Source: Phoronis australis (taxonomy: Eukaryota > Phoronida > Phoronidae). Taken from it: a DNA stretch of 64,000 nt. The notes beneath the pieces were generated by a model, which ran no database searches, was not told the DNA's origin, and saw nothing but the letters and a program-made list of their open reading frames with translations. The first letter of the stretch is position 1. Each line of letters opens with the position of its first letter. The DNA is taken from contig NMRA01000215.1 of assembly GCA_002633005.1 (NCBI GenBank), forward strand, positions 198,690 to 262,689, written 5' to 3'. This document shows positions 1 through 14,300 of the stretch, piece after piece. A program made the translations under genes and the position numbers.

Positions 1-235
1 CGTGGCGTTATCTCCTAAACCGTTAGCAGGATCTTTACTAAATCTAACAAGTGTATTTATATGGTGTTGACGGTGGACGCCGACTACTTTCAAACGGATG
101 TGACTACCTAGTGGCAATTTTAGTTTTTTACGTTTACCTCTATATCTTCAACGGATTTTCATAAAATTTGGAATATAGGCATCTGTTGGTGATATGATAC
201 TATCCTCTCATTTTTGGATGGAATCGAGGTACTTT

Positions 236-252
236 GCGCCACCTAGTGGCCA
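236..252 (+). promoter_or_regulatory. CTCF-like site in array 1
   Basis: GCGCCACCTAGTGGCCA matches the known CTCF core GCGCCCCCTGGTGGCCA at 15 of 17 positions (my comparison with the published motif). It lies in the conserved part of a tandem repeat unit. Binding is not shown; the match could be a by-product of the repeat consensus. Confidence 0.35.
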
Positions 253-671
253 TTTTGATGTTTTCGAGTTTTTTGGCGTTCACCCCTTGATCAACTAAAC
301 CAGTTTTTTGGCGTTTACTCCTCGATTAACCAAACCATTCTAAGGATTGGCGTATATTTGTTCTCAGTGTGAAGAGGACAGGCGACGATGAGGACTTCGA
401 CTACTATGGCACCTCCTAGTGGTAGTTTTGTTTTGCGCCCATAGCTACATCTCCTATTGTATCTCTTATTGTATTTATATGAAGCTAACAACAGAGGATG
501 ACATATTTCAGGCGGATCCAACGAACGCTGTGCCCCTTAGTGGCAATTTCATTTTTTCTGTTTTCCTTTGTTTCTCTGAATTTCCTTGACAATTTTTTTG
601 AAATTTGGTAAATATCTTTCGATTAAAGAAGCAATGGCGTGTTCCCTTTTTCAGATAAATTGTATGTTTTT

Positions 672-688
672 GCGCCATCTAGTGGCCA
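672..688 (+). promoter_or_regulatory. Second CTCF-like site in array 1
   Basis: GCGCCATCTAGTGGCCA differs from the site at 236 by one base and from the CTCF core by three. It has the same orientation and the same place in the repeat unit. Confidence 0.3.
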
Positions 689-720
689 TTTTTACGAAAC
701 AAACAACCCTATAAGCACGC

Positions 721-2023
721 CGTTTGCGGTGCTTTCGTGGGTGCGTTTCAGTGCTCCGCGTTGCTCTTGTATATCATGCCATGTTTTGATTGACATATAA
801 ACTTAACAAAAATACATCGTTTTCATATGCAGAGATTTTTGGGCAGATTATGTGCCAAATGGGTTGGCAGCCCTGCTTTAACTTGCGAGAATGAAGGACA
901 ATTTCATATTGTAATTATGTAGATGTGTGACCACCGCTCGACGCTATGAAAATTGCCAGGTCGCATTTTCAAAATCCAGGTCACAAAAATTTCCCGCCAT
1001 TTTTACATGCCAAAACTGAACTTTAGCTCTTCGAGAAAATGTTTAATACGCTTTTACCAGCGACGTTAAATACTCCCAAATTTAAATACTCCCAAATTTT
1101 AGGTCACAAAATTGAAGTATTACATGCATGTACGGCGTTACCATTTTTCTCAATTGCCATTGAAATGCACTGGAAGTGCGTTTGCAATGCGAACAAAAGC
1201 CATGCCACCTGAGATTCTCATAAGAGTTTTTTAGCCTACATCCTTTTGCAGTTTTGAGTTCAAAGAATTTGTCACAAGACTAGTTGCTGACGTGAAAGTT
1301 GAATCAGTGCTCTCTAACCGACACGTGCATTCGAGTAGCAATGTATGCAATGTGAAACAAAAGAAAATACCCTTTGAAAAACTACCTGTGACTTCTAGGA
1401 CTGACCTGCTATATGATTGTCATCAAAGTCATTAAATAAGCAAAAATAGATAACCCAGCGTCCAAACTCTCTCCATTTGTTTGCAGTCCAATTTTGGCAA
1501 CGTGAACGAATGAAGAACATCCCGTCGAAAAAAGTCTGCGAAATGTTGCATCAGTTGAATGACGTATTAATGCGCGGGAATAATTCAGTGTCAAATTTCA
1601 CATCAAAAAATCATGTGACTTATGCTATTCACATATTCAAAAATCAGTTTTTAATGAAATGAAAAGCCTCGAGATTTTCGTACAACTGCTCAAAGATATT
1701 AAACTTTTCTAATTTCTTGTTATTTATGGTTCACGAATGTGAGCTCACGTCAATCCTCATCATTGATCTTGTTTACAATTTGAATTGTAGATAAATATTA
1801 GTTGATCCTGGAAACAGGTGATGTATATGATATTAATCAGAGGAAGTTGCATTTTGGGTGCACCATGTAAAAAACTATTTTTTCTGATCTTGAGAAAGGT
1901 ATTTATTTCAGTTGTTTAGCTCTGAGATTCCAGTCCTTATTTCTCTTCATGTTGTAATTGAATATTCCCTTTAGTTGTCGTCTCACTGTAAAGACCTTCA
2001 TAAGACCAATATTACTATTTCAG
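721..2023. other. Sequence upstream of first visible UROS exon
   Basis: This is probably intronic. No + strand exon with UROS similarity was found. It holds a doubled short block (AATACTCCCAAATTT, 1069-1099). On the minus strand at about 1410-1530 there is a stretch resembling the expected preceding UROS exon; see findings. Confidence 0.5.
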
Positions 2024-2107
2024 ATAAACCCAAAGTTGATCTGCCCATCCTCTTCCCCTGTGGTAATCTCAGTAAAGAGACACTACCAGTCAGACTAAAT
2101 CAGTCGG
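2024..2107 (+). CDS. UROS: UROS exon (vertebrate exon 7 equivalent)
   Basis: The acceptor is TATTTCAG ending at 2023 and the donor is GTAAGG from 2108. The exon is 84 nt long, begins with the last two bases of a codon and ends with one base (G), so phase is 1 on both sides. It encodes KPKVDLPILFPCGNL followed by SKETLPVRLNQS. The LPxLFPCGNL block is a UROS signature on the second domain. The previous exon, which should encode a helix-rich stretch with a GL..GE motif, is not seen in the 2 kb of + strand upstream. Confidence 0.93.
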
Positions 2108-5100
2108 GTAAGGAGTATAATTGCAAGACGAAAGTAATCGGACAAAATACTGTTGCCTCATCATGACAGCTAACTGTGTAAACAGCAAAAATAACTGGTA
2201 ACGGCCATTAGGGCGACAAAATTCTAATTACGAAATGTCTGAGCCACCTAGTTTCCTTTTCATTGCTGTTCATTCTCAGACATGGTAGACGACCCCACTA
2301 ACAAGGAATTTGGCTTCCACCCGGCCGTCATGACGGGGAGTTCAGGGTGATTATGTCTGAATACTTCTTGCTTGTACTGTAGGTCGTTGTTCATTGTTTC
2401 ATCAGTATTGTTTTTTTATTTTAAACAACATATACATATTTGAGCATGTGAGGTTTAACTATTCTAGATTAGTGAAAATGCAGAAAACGATGGTTTTGAT
2501 TTTTGATTCTGTCATTATTAGGGCCAGTTTGACAAACATCATTTATCATGAACACAGCTTCAAGCATTTGTCGCTTATTTTTGAAAGTTAGGCCCCTCTC
2601 ATGTGGCATTTATGTTAGTGATAGATACAGTAGGCTTAATAGTGTCATCATGTTTGTCAGCTTGCTGTGGAATACACCACACTATTTACCGTACATAAAA
2701 CTTGTTGCATTTATTGGTTAGTTTATTCCTGAATTAGTAATTTTCCTGCTCAGAACTCCTCACGTGATATTTACATATACACTGAACTCGTGTTCTTGTG
2801 AGGTTTCGTGACTTTTGAAGAGTTCAATTTTGAATGCATTGCGACATTGTAACGATTTTCTTCCAACATTGACACAATGTGTTGCAATATTTTGCGCGAT
2901 TTAATTTCAAAAGTTCACAGTGCATGCATACACTCCCAATGGGCACACAAAATTCGTGAAGATTTCACCGAAGCCTCCAGTTCTTCTAACCTTAAACAAG
3001 CCTTAAGGTTATGTAAGACCTACTACAACAAAAATAGTAAAGACATGTCGCAATGCAAACAGCGGGTAAGTACTATTTGAAGAGAGACAAAACAAATATC
3101 TATTTTGTGCAATAAAATAACATAGAGAATGTCACTGTGGCACAACTGAAGACAAACTGAGACTGTTATTTAAGATAGCAACACTTAAATTATATAGTAC
3201 TCTAGAAAAACTGCACAAATTTGACTAACTTAGAAACATCATATCTCAGAAATGGCGGATTGGATTCATTTGAGACGTTTTGATAATATGTTTTATGCAC
3301 TGTTCACAAAAACTGTATTGGGAATTGTTTTTAAAATGTTCCTTTTTTGCGTGAGGGGACACCAAAAATAGGCCTTAATATATGATTTTTAGGAGAAAAA
3401 TCAAAAGTTGTATAAAACAAATATGAAATGATAGTTTTCACCTTGAACATTTATATCTAATCAAATTTGGCCCTGTTATTGAATTGGTTTTGCTATCAAT
3501 AGGGTACACCTGATTGACTTTGCCAGTTGTGCCGGGTCAACTGGTTGAGACATCTTCCAGCTTACAGACCAATCAGATAACTTATCTGTGCTGCTATTGC
3601 ACCTATCTTTTGATAAATTTTACTAAAAAAGACAAAGTCACATGACTCGATCAATAGCCAATTGGTAAAGAGTCAAAAGTTTAATTCTACAGGCTTTCTT
3701 AAATTCATCTCTACGGAGTTAAAGTCTGTTGTTTTTCTGATACACTGACTTTTCGGTGGACACAACCTTAATCTCTATGAATGAATTTCCTTGTTTTCTG
3801 CTGATGCCTCTCACCACATTTTACTTTGTACATTTTCAGGTAATAGTCACTTACAGTGGCCCTGTATTTGGAGGACCAGTTTTCTCCAATGCAATTTACT
3901 ATTGTCCATTTCCAGTCCAGTGCGTACCTTGGAGGCATGATTTTCTCAACCAAATCAATGAATTTTGTTTTAGTAAAGCCTCAGCGACATAGCCCTTTAT
4001 GAAAATACTGTGAATTCTCACCAGTTTGAAACAAAACTCATTGCCAGAATTGTGTTTTTCGTCATTTTCTATATGTTCTTCTGTGTTTAGAGTGTACACA
4101 ATTTTTCAAAACATTTTCTGGCACAGAACTTAGAACATGAAAAAGCTTTAATTAGGTGCCACGTATCTTTCATAGAAATATGAGAAAATAAAATTTCATG
4201 TGTCCGCCATATTGTGAGCTTTTACTGCTGTAAGATCGTGCCACATTATCTCTTGGTTGTTTTTCTGGGAATTATTACGTGTAATATTCCAAGCTGATAA
4301 TTTGATATATCGTATGTTGGTATAGAAATGTTATTGAGCAAGCCTTTGAACCGAACTACCCATTGTAAAAGATGAAGACGGGTAGTTCTGCCTGATATTC
4401 TTGCTGTATGACATTTTATAATGACAGAGTTGTTTTTTGTTCTTGTATGTTTTATCCGTATGTTACAACATTATTTATTTATTCACTTCATTGTTTGTGT
4501 TTTGTGCTACTCAAGTAATTGCTATTTTATCTGATTGTAGGCATTTCCTTGGAAAGTATTACTGTTTATGAAACCATGGCAGACAAGGCAATAAAAGAAA
4601 ACATGTCAGATGTAATAAAAAACGAGGTGAGAAAGGTTGCTCAGATATTCTAGGTATTTTGAAGAAATCTTTGTGACTTAATAGTAGGTTGTCTGCTTAA
4701 TATAGATAGCATGTTATATCTTTTGTATGTGATGTGTAACTGAGGTTGGCAATGGATTTCGCACCTCAGTGGTTGGCAAAATACACTGGTTAGACTGCGG
4801 CAGAGGTTTATCTGCAGTTTTGACTACTTTTGACTTCTAAGTGTCTGCTGGTATACGATTTTTGAACAAAAACGAGCTGACGAATGATCAGTCGCTCAAC
4901 TGAGGCTTCCATAATCATTCTGTCATAATTTGTATATTAGCCTAACCAAACTTTGTTGATGATGCAAAAACCCTGGTGAACCAGAGTTGTTTGGTGAAGC
5001 ATTTTGGAAAGTTGGTGAAGCATTTTGGAAAGTTGGTGTTTTTGGATGTAACGAGGAATGTTGCCTGTACTAAATTTTTTTATAGAAATCTACTAAAAAG

Positions 5101-8100
5101 CTCCAAAATACCCAGGCTCCTTTTTATCCACATGCTGTACAGTCTTTAAACAACAATGTTTTGGTGGAACCCTGCTTTTGGTTCTGTGATATGTCGAGTT
5201 ATCGTTGGCAATTACTCGTCATATTACAGAACCAAACAAAGTGTATTATTTGCATCTCCACCACAAACTTGATTAATTTGAGTTTGAAGTTTGCCACTTC
5301 TGCTTGATCTAATTAGCGTTGCATGGAAGTAGAAATGATAATACAGAAAAACGGAATTCTACCCAGCGCAAGGCAGGCAAACTGACAGACTTGCAAACTG
5401 AAATAAGAATCGCAAATAAGACTGAGGTATAATTAAAAGATAACTAAAAAAGGACAACAGATTTGGCGATGACACGTATAGTGTTTACCAATTTCTGTTA
5501 TAAATTCATAGCATGGTATGGCTTCTCATTGTTCCATGATTAAAAATTGTGAAATATGCAATGAGGAAATTGTAGCAGGTGACTTTATACTTGACTATTT
5601 CCATTGTTGAAATAAGTGTCTTGCCTGAATGCCATAGTTATCGTGTCTCCAAATGGCATGTGTAGATGCTAATAACCATAAAATGTACGAAACTAGCACT
5701 TCGAACAAAGAACATTGAGGTAAATACAAAGAAATATAGGATTAGGGATTTGTTGTCAGTGATAAGTGATGCTAGTTGGTCAATAGGTGGCGCTAATCAT
5801 CTTTCTGAAAAATAGCCTGCATCTGATTTCAGATGTGTGTGTTAGGATGTGCATTTTTGTTATTTACGTTTCAAGTATTTATGTGTTTAATACCAAAACC
5901 AAACTGTTCACATTTAGTCGACATTGAATAATTCTTTTCGAGCAATTATTTCATGCGATTTACCTAAAAGTGTCTGATTGCTGTTTAAGATCTTTTCATA
6001 TTTTGTCTAGGTTTCAAAAATGTTTGTATCTTGCATTTTACGCAGGGTGTCCCTGAATTTCTGGTATTCTTCAGTCCCTCTGGTGTCCGCTTCACCAAGG
6101 ATGCAATAAAGCATCTAAATCTCCCATCAGATAAAATGAAGGTAAGTATGAGAAACAGTTTTTGTGAAACCACTCAAGTTATGTCGTCTATTAGTGATGG
6201 ATTCTTCTCGTGAAGGAGAAATCAATTTTTAGACTGTTTTAGACACTTTTCATTCATTCATTGAAAATTAGAGCAAAAGGAAAGCATATGATACTTATGA
6301 AAGCTTGTTTATTTCACTCACAGTACTTGCCTTGAATTAACAAACCTGATGTTTGGTATACTGGAGGTTATATTTGGTAGTTTTATAACAAAATATTTTT
6401 GGTCCTAACTAATCAAAGCAAAGACGAATGGTTAAATCATTAGCTGAATAACTCATCACTTTGGGACTGGGATTAAAGTCTGATTGATAACTTTACAAAA
6501 TTTACCTGTAATATGTGATATGATATCATTTTGGCAACAATGGTTGCTTGGACGTATTAAAGAATGAATCAATAACTGTAATCTTTGCTTTCAATTTCTG
6601 GATTATCTGAAGTACTTGGAAAGCGTATAATAGCTACTACAGTGCACTCATTGTGATCGATTAAAATTGACAAATAACTATTTCACGATATAGATTTCCC
6701 TGTGTAGCCAGACATCAAACATGTGCGCCGGTGCAGGGCTTACCTTGAGACTATTGTTTCAATGTTTGATGGTTACCCACAGTTATTGATGTGCTGGTTG
6801 TTTGTGGTAGGGTGTTAACTCTCAGTGTACTCGTGGCCATGTGGGCGGCCTTCTTTGTTGCAAGACAATCACGCAATGTTTCACAACACGTTATTGGTGA
6901 GACAGTTTGTTCTTAGTAACTCAGTTGTTTTGAGTTTTGCATCGTTGTCAGTTCAAGTTGTGTCTTGAAAGAGAAGGGAGTTGTGAGCTGGTATTTATTC
7001 TTTTACAATTCACTTGTTTCCCAGGTGTGCATTTGTTGATTACTGACGAGACATGTTGGAGTTCAAGTGCTTCCTCAGAGTGCAGTTGTACTTATGTTTT
7101 GTCCTCACTGGTTCTGCTTTGGTATTGGGCAAAAATTAAAGTCTAGTTCACACGAGCGAATTTTAGCTGAAACGTTCTAGCTTAAAAATATGTTCTGTTC
7201 ACACAATAAAGTTGATATCGCTGAAACAATTTAGCAGAGTTCAGGAGCAGCTGGCATTTGTCGTGCAAAATGTTATGGACGTCATGTGATGGGACATCAT
7301 TTGGCATGCATACTTGAGCACTGTTCCTTTTCAGTGAAAAAGCAGTACCAGAAAGACTTAATCAATTTCACACTAAAATAATTGGGAAAATTGGTATTTT
7401 TTCATTTTTCAAATGCTTCTAGCTTTGCTGTGAATGGCCACAATTTCTCAGAATCATTGTCTGATAGTAGTTGCGTTACAGATCTTTAAAAATGACATAG
7501 AATTTATTTATTGCTATTTATTTTTACGCAAAAACAGAATTTCACTTGTCGGCCATATTGTGTCATAAGCTGGTGATATTTTGCATAATGCCTGTGTGTG
7601 ACATGTTGAAAAGTTGCAGCTAAAGTGCTTCACGTGCGCATGGCGAATTAACTTTGCTCCTGTGAACCTAACATAAGTTTATGATTGAATTCCTGTCTTG
7701 GTTATGCTCCTAGGCACAGTGTGTGTTGATTGGGGTTTATTTGTTTGCTGTCTAGTACTTCAGCTGTGTTGTGGTTTAAACTTTACCTTGAAGGGTACTA
7801 ATTAATGTTTAGAGCATCACTCTGAGGGAAACCATGCTATAAACTGTCAATTGTAATAAAGGATTAAGGTTATGTTGGACCCTAGAAAAATGTCCGTGTT
7901 TGTCTAACTTTGGAACATCATAGCTCAGAAATGGCGGTTCGAATTCATTTCAAATTTTCCTATACTATTCTCTACGCACTGTTCTGTAAAACATTGTTAG
8001 GGATTGTTTTCAAAATATTTCACTTACGCATGAGTTGCATAAAATGAAATTGAAATGATAATCCAGAAAACTGTTACAGCATTTTTGAGATTTTCTGTGG

Positions 8101-11100
8101 GACATTTATTTTAGCCGAAATTTGGTCATGCCATTTTTGTTTTGCTATGAATGTACCTTTGTTTTTTTAGCAAATTTTACTGAAAAACATTGCGACGTGA
8201 CTCAATTAATGGAAGATTGGTAAAAAGTCACAAATCAAATTATCCTGGCTTTTTACTTTCAGAAAATGCGTACTTTTACCGAGTTAAAATCTACATGTAG
8301 TGCTGTAAATATTTGGCAAAATACACAGACATGTCCACAATGTCCCACATGGCCTTCTTGTGACTGAGTCATATCATGTTCACAATGTCCCACATGGCCT
8401 TCTTGTGACTGAGTCACATCATGTTCACAATGTCCCACATGGCCTTCTTGTGACTGAGTCATATCATGTTCACAATGTCCCACATGGCCTTCTTGTGACT
8501 GAGTCACATCATGTTCACAATATCCCACATGGCCTTCTTGTGACTAAGTCATATCAAAATCTGGTATTTTAAGTGACGCAGTTCTGTCGTGGTGTCATTC
8601 CTTTTGAGGATTTGCAAAACTAAAGCCGCATTGTCTTTTGGTCTGGAGGAATATCCATAGGGAGTTTTTCACCGGGAAGATTTGTTCTATTTATTTTGCT
8701 TTAAATTGTTTATTTCAGAGTATAATTTAGGCATTCTGTTTGGGTTCTAACTGTTTGGATAACATTTCCCTATTGTTGTGTTTTATGTTTTTTGTTCACT
8801 CAATTTTCGCATTTCTTTAAACTACTCAAACATTGTATTTCCGCCAAATTTTTGAACGATTAAACTGTCTACAAATGTGGACACGGGGCACAAGCTAGCC
8901 GGTGATATCAAAGGCTCAGATGTTTTTATATCGTCTATAAAATGGGGAGGTCATCTTGTGCCACCTCAAACTCATAAACTGTACCGTCTGTGTATTTGAT
9001 TGCGAGCGTGTGTGGCGGCACACTCTCGGTTGTATCTAGTACGGAGTACCAGCCAGCCGTTGCAGTATTTGTAGGCAGCCTGTGTGACAAGGTGAAATAC
9101 CAAGTGTGCCTCACAAGTTAATTCAAGATGTACCCTACTCTTGCTTGGACATTTATTTCTAATAAAGGGCATTTATGGTGGCAGCTCCACCCAGTTGATA
9201 GCCATCATGAATATAGTCTCAAAACTTGATTTTTGAGAAACTATTATGATTTCCAGTGGTTTGTATGGTTTACTGAATAGACTGTTAAAAGGTGACAGGT
9301 ACTCATTTGATGTGCTAAGGATGTCTTTCAACAAAAGTGTTCATGAGTGACTAAGGTACCCTTAGGGGATGATAAGAATCTGTTCTCTTTGTAACTCATG
9401 CCACTCCTTGTTATGCAACATCTGTTTGTATGCCCTGATTCTGCGGACTGTTCAATTGGGCGTTCTTTTGAGGTACAAGAGAAACTGGTTATGTTTAGTT
9501 TATTTTTAACTCATTTGAATGTTGTCAATAGTAAAATAATTGTAAAAGCGGCTCGGTTAGTTTGTCAGATGAGTCTCCGCGATCACAATCCAGTGATCTG
9601 CTAGCCGAGCTAAATCCCACTGGATAAATGGCAGAGAATTTTAAGTGTATTTTGCTGTATTTAACTCGTTAAGTAAATGGTCTTGATTTCAGCACTGTCT
9701 TGTAGACAACAACAAGAATTGACAAGTTTTAATCAAATCACGAGAACACAATACATTTTGTTGATTTATAGTTCTGGGTCAAAACAAGCAACTCCAAGAA
9801 TTCTATCCCATCCACCAATAATCCCCAAACTGTATTTCTCGGCTGTAAAACTGATGATGTCTGTTTAATAAGTAAAAATTCTCAAAAAAGAGAAATAATG
9901 TCAATTGTTATTTGAAAGTTAACTAAAGGACGGAGAGCATTTAAGTAAAATAATGAACCAGCCGAGATTAAAATATTTTTCAATGTAATGAAAATTTAGT
10001 ATGCTGATTAAGTATGAAAAAAGAACAATTTTATCCGAGTGAAGTGCAATCATTGCAAACACTTTTTGCAAACACTTTTTGCACGGTTACAGTCTTTTTA
10101 CTGGAAACTGTATTGTCAATATGTGAATTAAAAGTGCAGGACCATTACCCAGTTATCTGCTTGTATACATACAGTAGTTGTAAAATGTAACCACAACTTT
10201 TATGATAATATTTACTCTGTGTGGTCCTGAGTTCACTTGGAGACCACATGAGACACTTAGAAAATATGTGAGCAGAGTGTGTAAAGTCAAACGCTTGGTT
10301 TAGAGTGCTGCAATAGAGATAAAAACCTTAACAATAGGAGAAGGTATTAAGGTACAAATCAAAATATATCGATAATTGTTTTGAGAGTCGCTGTTTCATC
10401 TGGTTTCCAGCTTTGTGTATAGTAATTCTGTTATTTGAATTAGGTTAGGGTATATCAATTCATGAAAACAGAGCCTGTGTCAGTGAGTCAGCGATAGACA
10501 AACTGTTCATTCATGATAAGGAAGTGTGCCTGCAGATTTCGCATAATATCAATATTACTAGTTGGGTTAATCAATAGAAATCGAACACTGTGTGCCTATT
10601 TACATGCCTTTGTAATTCAACCGGCTTGTTTCTTTAATAATGTGCCACTGCCCCCTGTTTGTTTTGTAACAAGACAGTGCCTGTGATTTCACCTGCAAAC
10701 ACAAGAGGCTCGTTATTACACCTTTCAGGTGAATCACCCTCACCCATTGTAGACTACCTTTAATGTTTGGTTTCCCCATTGTGAACTACCTTATATGTTT
10801 GGTTTCTCATTGATTGATGTAAGACAACTCAGGCCTTTGTTCTTGGACCAGTGAAGGCCCCAAACAAGGGATACAGTGTTTCTAACTCAGTGTACTAGGA
10901 GTCCCAGTGTGTGAATGGTGGGCTTCATTCACTGACATGTTTACAGTCATCTGTGACATGACGACTACGTCATTGTGTCAAGGTCATCAGATTCTGTTAG
11001 CATAACCAGGATTGTGACATTTTACAGTCTTCACTTTGTTTTCATTTCTATCCGCAAAATGGTCTAAAAAGTGCAAACTGTTGAAGAGCTTCAAAGCTAT

Positions 11101-11353
11101 TTTTCACCCTGTCAACATTTTTCTTGAAATTAAGAAAAATGTCCATAACATGAATAATAGTGACTGTTGTGGTAGTATTTTGGCAACAGTTCTTCTTTAA
11201 GACAAGGGTTTATGTCGTCAGCTGGAATGAAATGAATTGTGGGAAAAGAAAGGTTATCAGATTTTCAACAAAACATGTTGGGACTATACAAGTACTGGTA
11301 ATATGAATAAAAATCCTAATGTTATTGATAACAGCAATAGCAAAAACAACAGC

Positions 11354-11394
<41 letters not shown>

Positions 11395-14300
11395 CAACAA
11401 GTAATAATAATAATAATAATAATAATAATATAATTGTGCTGTTATAAACCAGCTTGTTGACAAGTCACATGATGGGGTTAACACATGGCGTGTAAGAAGA
11501 CTAGTAAATGTAACTTATATAATAACATGGCGTGTAAGAAGACTAGTAAATGTAACTTATATAATAACATGGCGTGTAAGAAGACTAGTAAATGTAACTT
11601 TTATAGTAAGAACAGTAATAGCAATAGTAACAAGAATGATAATGTATGAGTAATAATGGTAATAATAAAATAACAAGTACTAATTATAGTTACACTCTTA
11701 ATTGTAACTGTTTAATGAATATTTATCACACTGTTTGTTTTTAATTAGATCCTTTGCAAAATAATATGTGGATGTTTTGCATTGGCCCTGAATTACAACA
11801 TGTGTTTAGATTCTCATTATATTAAATGATAATGATAATATGTAAATGTTTTTCACGTAAACAGGCCTTCAGCCCACATTACATGTATTAAATAAACAGA
11901 GAGTACATAATAAAATAATAGTGATGGTGATAATTTTTGTGCCAGATAATTACAGTGTTATTGTGATAATCTCAATCATAATAGCAATACTGTACATGGA
12001 GTTACTTAAGCCCACATGGCTATACATGTACCTACGTCTATATCCGGAACCATCCACTTGGGCGTGTATACGAAACACTAGGAAAACCAACGGGCAAAAT
12101 TTCAAAATGACATGTGGTCAAAAGTCGATTCTTTCATTACAAAACTATAGATATTTATGTCTTTTCAATTCAACAGAACAAAATTTTTAAGTGTCATGTT
12201 ACTCAAAAACGGTTATGACTTTTAAAACTCATTTACATTTTTAGCTCTCGGTTTGAGCACTTCAAAACCGGTTTTAAAAGTTGTAACTGTAGTGTGGTTA
12301 TAACTCTCTGTGAGGTTGGTGTAGTGAGTGGTTATGACCTGGGTAGAGTTCAGTAATGTTAGATGTCATGACCTCGCTAAAAAACAAGACTTCGGGAGAT
12401 TACGCGAGATATTGCCTTTTATTTCAAATAAGAACACGTGATTTTAGCTAGATTTTTCTAGCCATGAAATAGCTACTGAACTCTACCCAGAATTCAGTGT
12501 GAACCCGGCAGTTGCAAATGAGTTATTACTCAGTAGGTGGCGCTGCTATCAATTCTCATTGGAAACAGTGGCACCAAGGCACTAACTGGGTTGAATTGGA
12601 GAGTGAGCTCTGGGAACTGAAACCAACACTAGGGTTACAATAGTTTTATCTGTGTGTGTGAATAGTATGTATTATATACAGCAATGATATTAATGTTGGT
12701 TCTTCTGGCAGACACTTCACCATGTTATAGATCAGAGTTCAGTCTTTATCCACTGCAACTGCTTTGAGAGCACACAAGACTTAGAACAGCGACTGCATGT
12801 TCCATATCTAGTACCATATGGCAATGGTAATTGGTGGCAACACGGTCCTCATACAAACCCTTGGCCAGTTGCCGTCGGAATCTAAATAACCTTCCTCCAC
12901 TGCATATAATAACAATCTCCACCCTTGTCTAACACATCCAGGGTAACTAACACCAGTTTTAACATAACAGACAAATTAGCGCTAAACCAGCAGAGCTCAG
13001 CGTTAATAGAACAGATTTGCGCAACTGGTCCAATAGGGGATGGCTAATCAGACGTCTAGCGGGGATTTTGTGGTCAAGTTGAACCGGATTTTAGGTTATT
13101 TGTTACAAGAGAAATCAGGAACAGTTGTGTAGGAGGTGCAGATAGGCTGGCTTCATTACTATTGAGTTGTCTACAAAAGACAAAAGTAATCAAACAAAAT
13201 ACCGTCACCTCATCATGACCGCTAAATCTGTTAAGAGCAAAAATGACTGGTATTGAAAATTGTGGTGGCAAAAATTTTAATTACAGAATAGGTTAGCTAC
13301 CTTACTAACTTTTTGGTTAGTTCCCTTTATTCTTGGTTGTGAGTCGGGAAGGCAACCTGATGATGAATTCGGCTTATGCCCAGCCCTCCTAATGGGGAAT
13401 TCTGAGTAATTTTGTTGGCATAGTATTTTATTTCTGTAAGTAATAATAAGTCATTGAACACACATGTCAGTTTCGGTCAAAGTTGAATGGGTCCTTGTAA
13501 CCTGATCTTAAGATAGTTTTTGAGTTGCGGTAGTGTTGTGTGTTTAATGTAGGGCTAAAAAAGTAGATCTTATATTGCAATCAATACTTTTGTTTTAAAT
13601 TTCTGATGTCCTGTACATGACATTTGGACATTTTTCAGCTGCCAAAAATGACACTAGTCTGTGATGTGCATATGATCTACCAGCAGTTCTCATGTCAGGC
13701 TGAATGAGTTTGTATAACAGTGTGGGAAAAGATAACATACTTTTTAGTCTAGCTGCTATCCCGAGCTGAGAGCACTGATTGGCAAATATTATCTTTAACA
13801 AGCCAGACGACTAATTGGCCAGCTTTGCGTGTGACTCAGACCCGCCCTATTGGTTAGTGTAATTGTGTGCTGAACTGGGACATGGGGATGCTGATGATGA
13901 GGAGGATGATGATGGAGAGGATGGTGATGATGGTGATGGTGATGATGACAGTGACAACAATAGTGATGACGGTGACAATGACAGTGATGATGATGATGAG
14001 AAGGAAGATGATGGAGAGGATGGTGATGATGATGGTGATGATGACAGTGACAACGACAGTGATGACGGTGACAATGACAGTGATGATGATGATGACAATG
14101 ACAGGGATGATGTTGACAATGACGGTGACATTGACAATGATGACAGTGGCATTGACAATGACGATGGTGACAATGACTGTGATGATGGTGATGGTGATAT
14201 ATCATGACAGTGACGACAGTTTTGTGATTGTGGTGATGATATTGACACTTTTCAAGTCTGGTTTAATCTTGGTGTGTGTTGGGCCTCTTACAATTATTTT

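Larger units (their letters stand above)
1..720 (+). repeat. Degenerate tandem array with CCTAGTGGC core (array 1, cut by window start)
   Basis: A core CCTAGTGGC or close variant recurs at about 107, 242, 415, 535 and 676, spaced 120-173 bp. Each core is followed by a T-rich stretch ending near TTTGCGTTTACC or similar, then a block like ACGGATTTTCATAAAATTTGG. Units are strongly diverged. The opening, with TATCTCCTAAACCG and GCAGGATCTT, matches the start of a second array at 42.6 kb in the same orientation. No coding function is visible. Confidence 0.75.

Noticed and set aside
2877-3080. Open frame ending at a perfect donor (CAGCGGGTAAGT)
   Set aside because: It lies inside a UROS intron, has no UROS similarity, no convincing acceptor, and its inclusion would break the conserved exon order.
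8259-8572. Repetitive proteins on both strands (15-residue period)
   Set aside because: The 45-bp repeat keeps frames open; no start context, splice sites or homology.
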